This document shows positions 63,273-64,000 of a stretch of DNA of 64,000 nucleotides, piece after piece (within the stretch, counting starts at the first letter, position 1; every line of letters starts with the position of its first letter). Made by a program: the position numbers and the translations under genes. The notes under the pieces are model-generated. The model saw only the letters and a list, made by a program, of their open reading frames with translations, was not told the DNA's origin and did not search any database. Origin of the DNA: Xanthobacter sp. YC-JY1 (lineage in GTDB: Bacteria > Pseudomonadota > Alphaproteobacteria > Rhizobiales > Xanthobacteraceae); NCBI RefSeq assembly GCF_021730305.1, contig NZ_CP032674.1:434001-498000 (forward strand), read 5' to 3'.

Positions 63273-63409
63273 CCAGGCCGGGCCGGGGGCCTGCGGGCGG
63301 GGTGCGGCGCTTTTTGTCGTCGCGCGTCGCCGGGCCTGTCGCAATGCCGCTCCGCTCTGATATATGCGCGTCACACACAAGCGACGAAACCGCGACGAAG
63401 GCTTTCCCC

Positions 63410-64000
63410 ATGGCGAATGTCACTGCTTTCCCGGACAAGGCTACCATCGCCGAGCAGACGGCGCGGATGCTGCTCGAGGTCGAGGCGGTGCGCTTTTCCT
63501 CCGGCGAGCCCTTCATCTTCACCTCGGGCTGGGCGAGCCCGGTCTATATCGACTGCCGCCGCCTCATCTCCTTCCCGCGGGTGCGCCAGACGCTGGTGGA
63601 TTTCGGCATCTCCACCATCTACCGCGAGATCGGCTACGAGCAGTTCGACACGGTGGCGGGCGGCGAGACGGCGGGCATTCCCTTTGCCGCCTGGGTCGCC
63701 GACCGGATGATGCTGCCCATGCAGTATGTGCGCAAGAAGCCCAAGGGCTTCGGCCGCAACGCCCAGATCGAGGGCCACCTCGCCCCCGGCGAGCGGGTGC
63801 TCCTGGTCGAGGACCTGACCACCGACGGCAAGAGCAAGGTCAATTTCGTCAATGCCTTGCGTGAGGCCGGGGCGGAGTGCCAGCACTGCTTCGTGTTCTT
63901 CTATTACGACATCTTCTCCGAGGCGGCGGGCATCCTGGACAGCGCCGGCCTCAGCCTCCACCGCCTCGCCACCTGGTGGGACGTGCTGGCGCAGGTGAAG
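63410..64000 (+). CDS. pyrE: orotate phosphoribosyltransferase, 5' part (runs off window)
   Basis: 197 codons are present and the frame is open at the right edge. [20 protein letters not shown] is the orotate-binding part, [19 protein letters not shown] follows, and [18 protein letters not shown] is the PRPP-binding loop. It converts orotate and PRPP to orotidine 5'-monophosphate in pyrimidine synthesis. The visible length is nearly that of a full PyrE (about 210-230), so only the end is missing. It is the rightmost gene in the window. Confidence 0.93.
   Translation, partial: MANVTAFPDKATIAEQTARMLLEVEAVRFSSGEPFIFTSGWASPVYIDCRRLISFPRVRQTLVDFGISTIYREIGYEQFDTVAGGETAGIPFAAWVADRMMLPMQYVRKKPKGFGRNAQIEGHLAPGERVLLVEDLTTDGKSKVNFVNALREAGAECQHCFVFFYYDIFSEAAGILDSAGLSLHRLATWWDVLAQVK

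Noticed and set aside
61152-63380. Minus-strand open frame of 742 codons
   Set aside because: It is opposite the DsbA-family and glycosyltransferase genes, which have intact motifs; its translation has no recognisable fold.

Overview
The window is a stretch of GC-rich (roughly 70% in typical genes), densely coding chromosomal DNA, most likely from an alphaproteobacterium of the order Hyphomicrobiales; a Xanthobacter/Azorhizobium-like organism would fit. The clues are a divergent mbfA promoter with an Irr-type palindrome, SqrR/BigR-type boxes at a sulfide-oxidation locus, a cysD-cysNC pair, BioMNY, class I phaC and many TRAP/SDR/MFS genes. The assignment rests on gene families and regulatory motifs, not on a database comparison. 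No rRNA, tRNA, CRISPR array, IS element or prophage was recognised.

Layout. 1-5.3 kb: a 5-oxoprolinase-like gene (cut by the window edge) divergent from a TRAP transporter (dctQMP-type) and a MarR regulator, with a perfect 19-bp palindrome between them. 5.4-8.2 kb: a PHA-depolymerase-like hydrolase and an ABC-F ATPase. 8.2-12.1 kb: a sulfur island with a split TsuA-like (YeeE/YedE) permease and an SQR-like flavoprotein on one strand, a canonical sulfide:quinone oxidoreductase on the other, and tandem SqrR-type boxes in the divergent promoter. 12.2-15.0 kb: sulfate activation (cysD, cysNC). 15.0-20.3 kb: a gene-poor gap, TetR regulator, polyphosphate kinase 2, a large inverted repeat, a secreted serine hydrolase and an SMP-30-type protein. 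20.3-29.1 kb: serA, a patatin/GntP/YqhA operon and an RND efflux pair. 29.3-36.4 kb: an atypical SDR, a DUF4189-like secreted protein, an S2P-CBS protease, a MarR-MFS pair, a Cys-rich secreted protein and an OmpA-like protein, a histone-H1-like Lys/Ala/Pro protein and a degenerate ArsC-like protein. 36.5-41.8 kb: a five-gene operon for sugar-acid breakdown. 41.9-43.1 kb: LtrA-like protein. 43.2-47.8 kb: biotin transporter bioMNY translationally coupled to an acyl-CoA ligase and a thiolase-like protein, in the gene order of Bacillus yhfUTS. 47.8-50.8 kb: CHAD protein and PHA synthase phaC. 50.9-51.7 kb: an AT-rich two-gene island with a HEPN protein. 51.7-55.8 kb: alcohol dehydrogenase, the iron exporter mbfA and a divergent P1B-type ATPase sharing an Irr box. 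55.8-59.0 kb: a LodA/LodB-type quinoprotein oxidase pair with a Tat-like signal. 59-64 kb: argG, PAP2 phosphatase, a DsbA-family isomerase, a glycosyltransferase and the start of pyrE.

The genes work as small metabolic and stress modules: sulfide oxidation, sulfate assimilation, polyhydroxyalkanoate and polyphosphate storage, iron export, biotin acquisition and sugar-acid catabolism. The least explained parts are the HEPN island, the biotin-linked ligase/thiolase pair, the Tat-type LodAB pair and the two proteins that look like catalytically dead relatives of known enzymes (SDR at 29.3 kb, ArsC/LMW-PTP-like at 35.9 kb).
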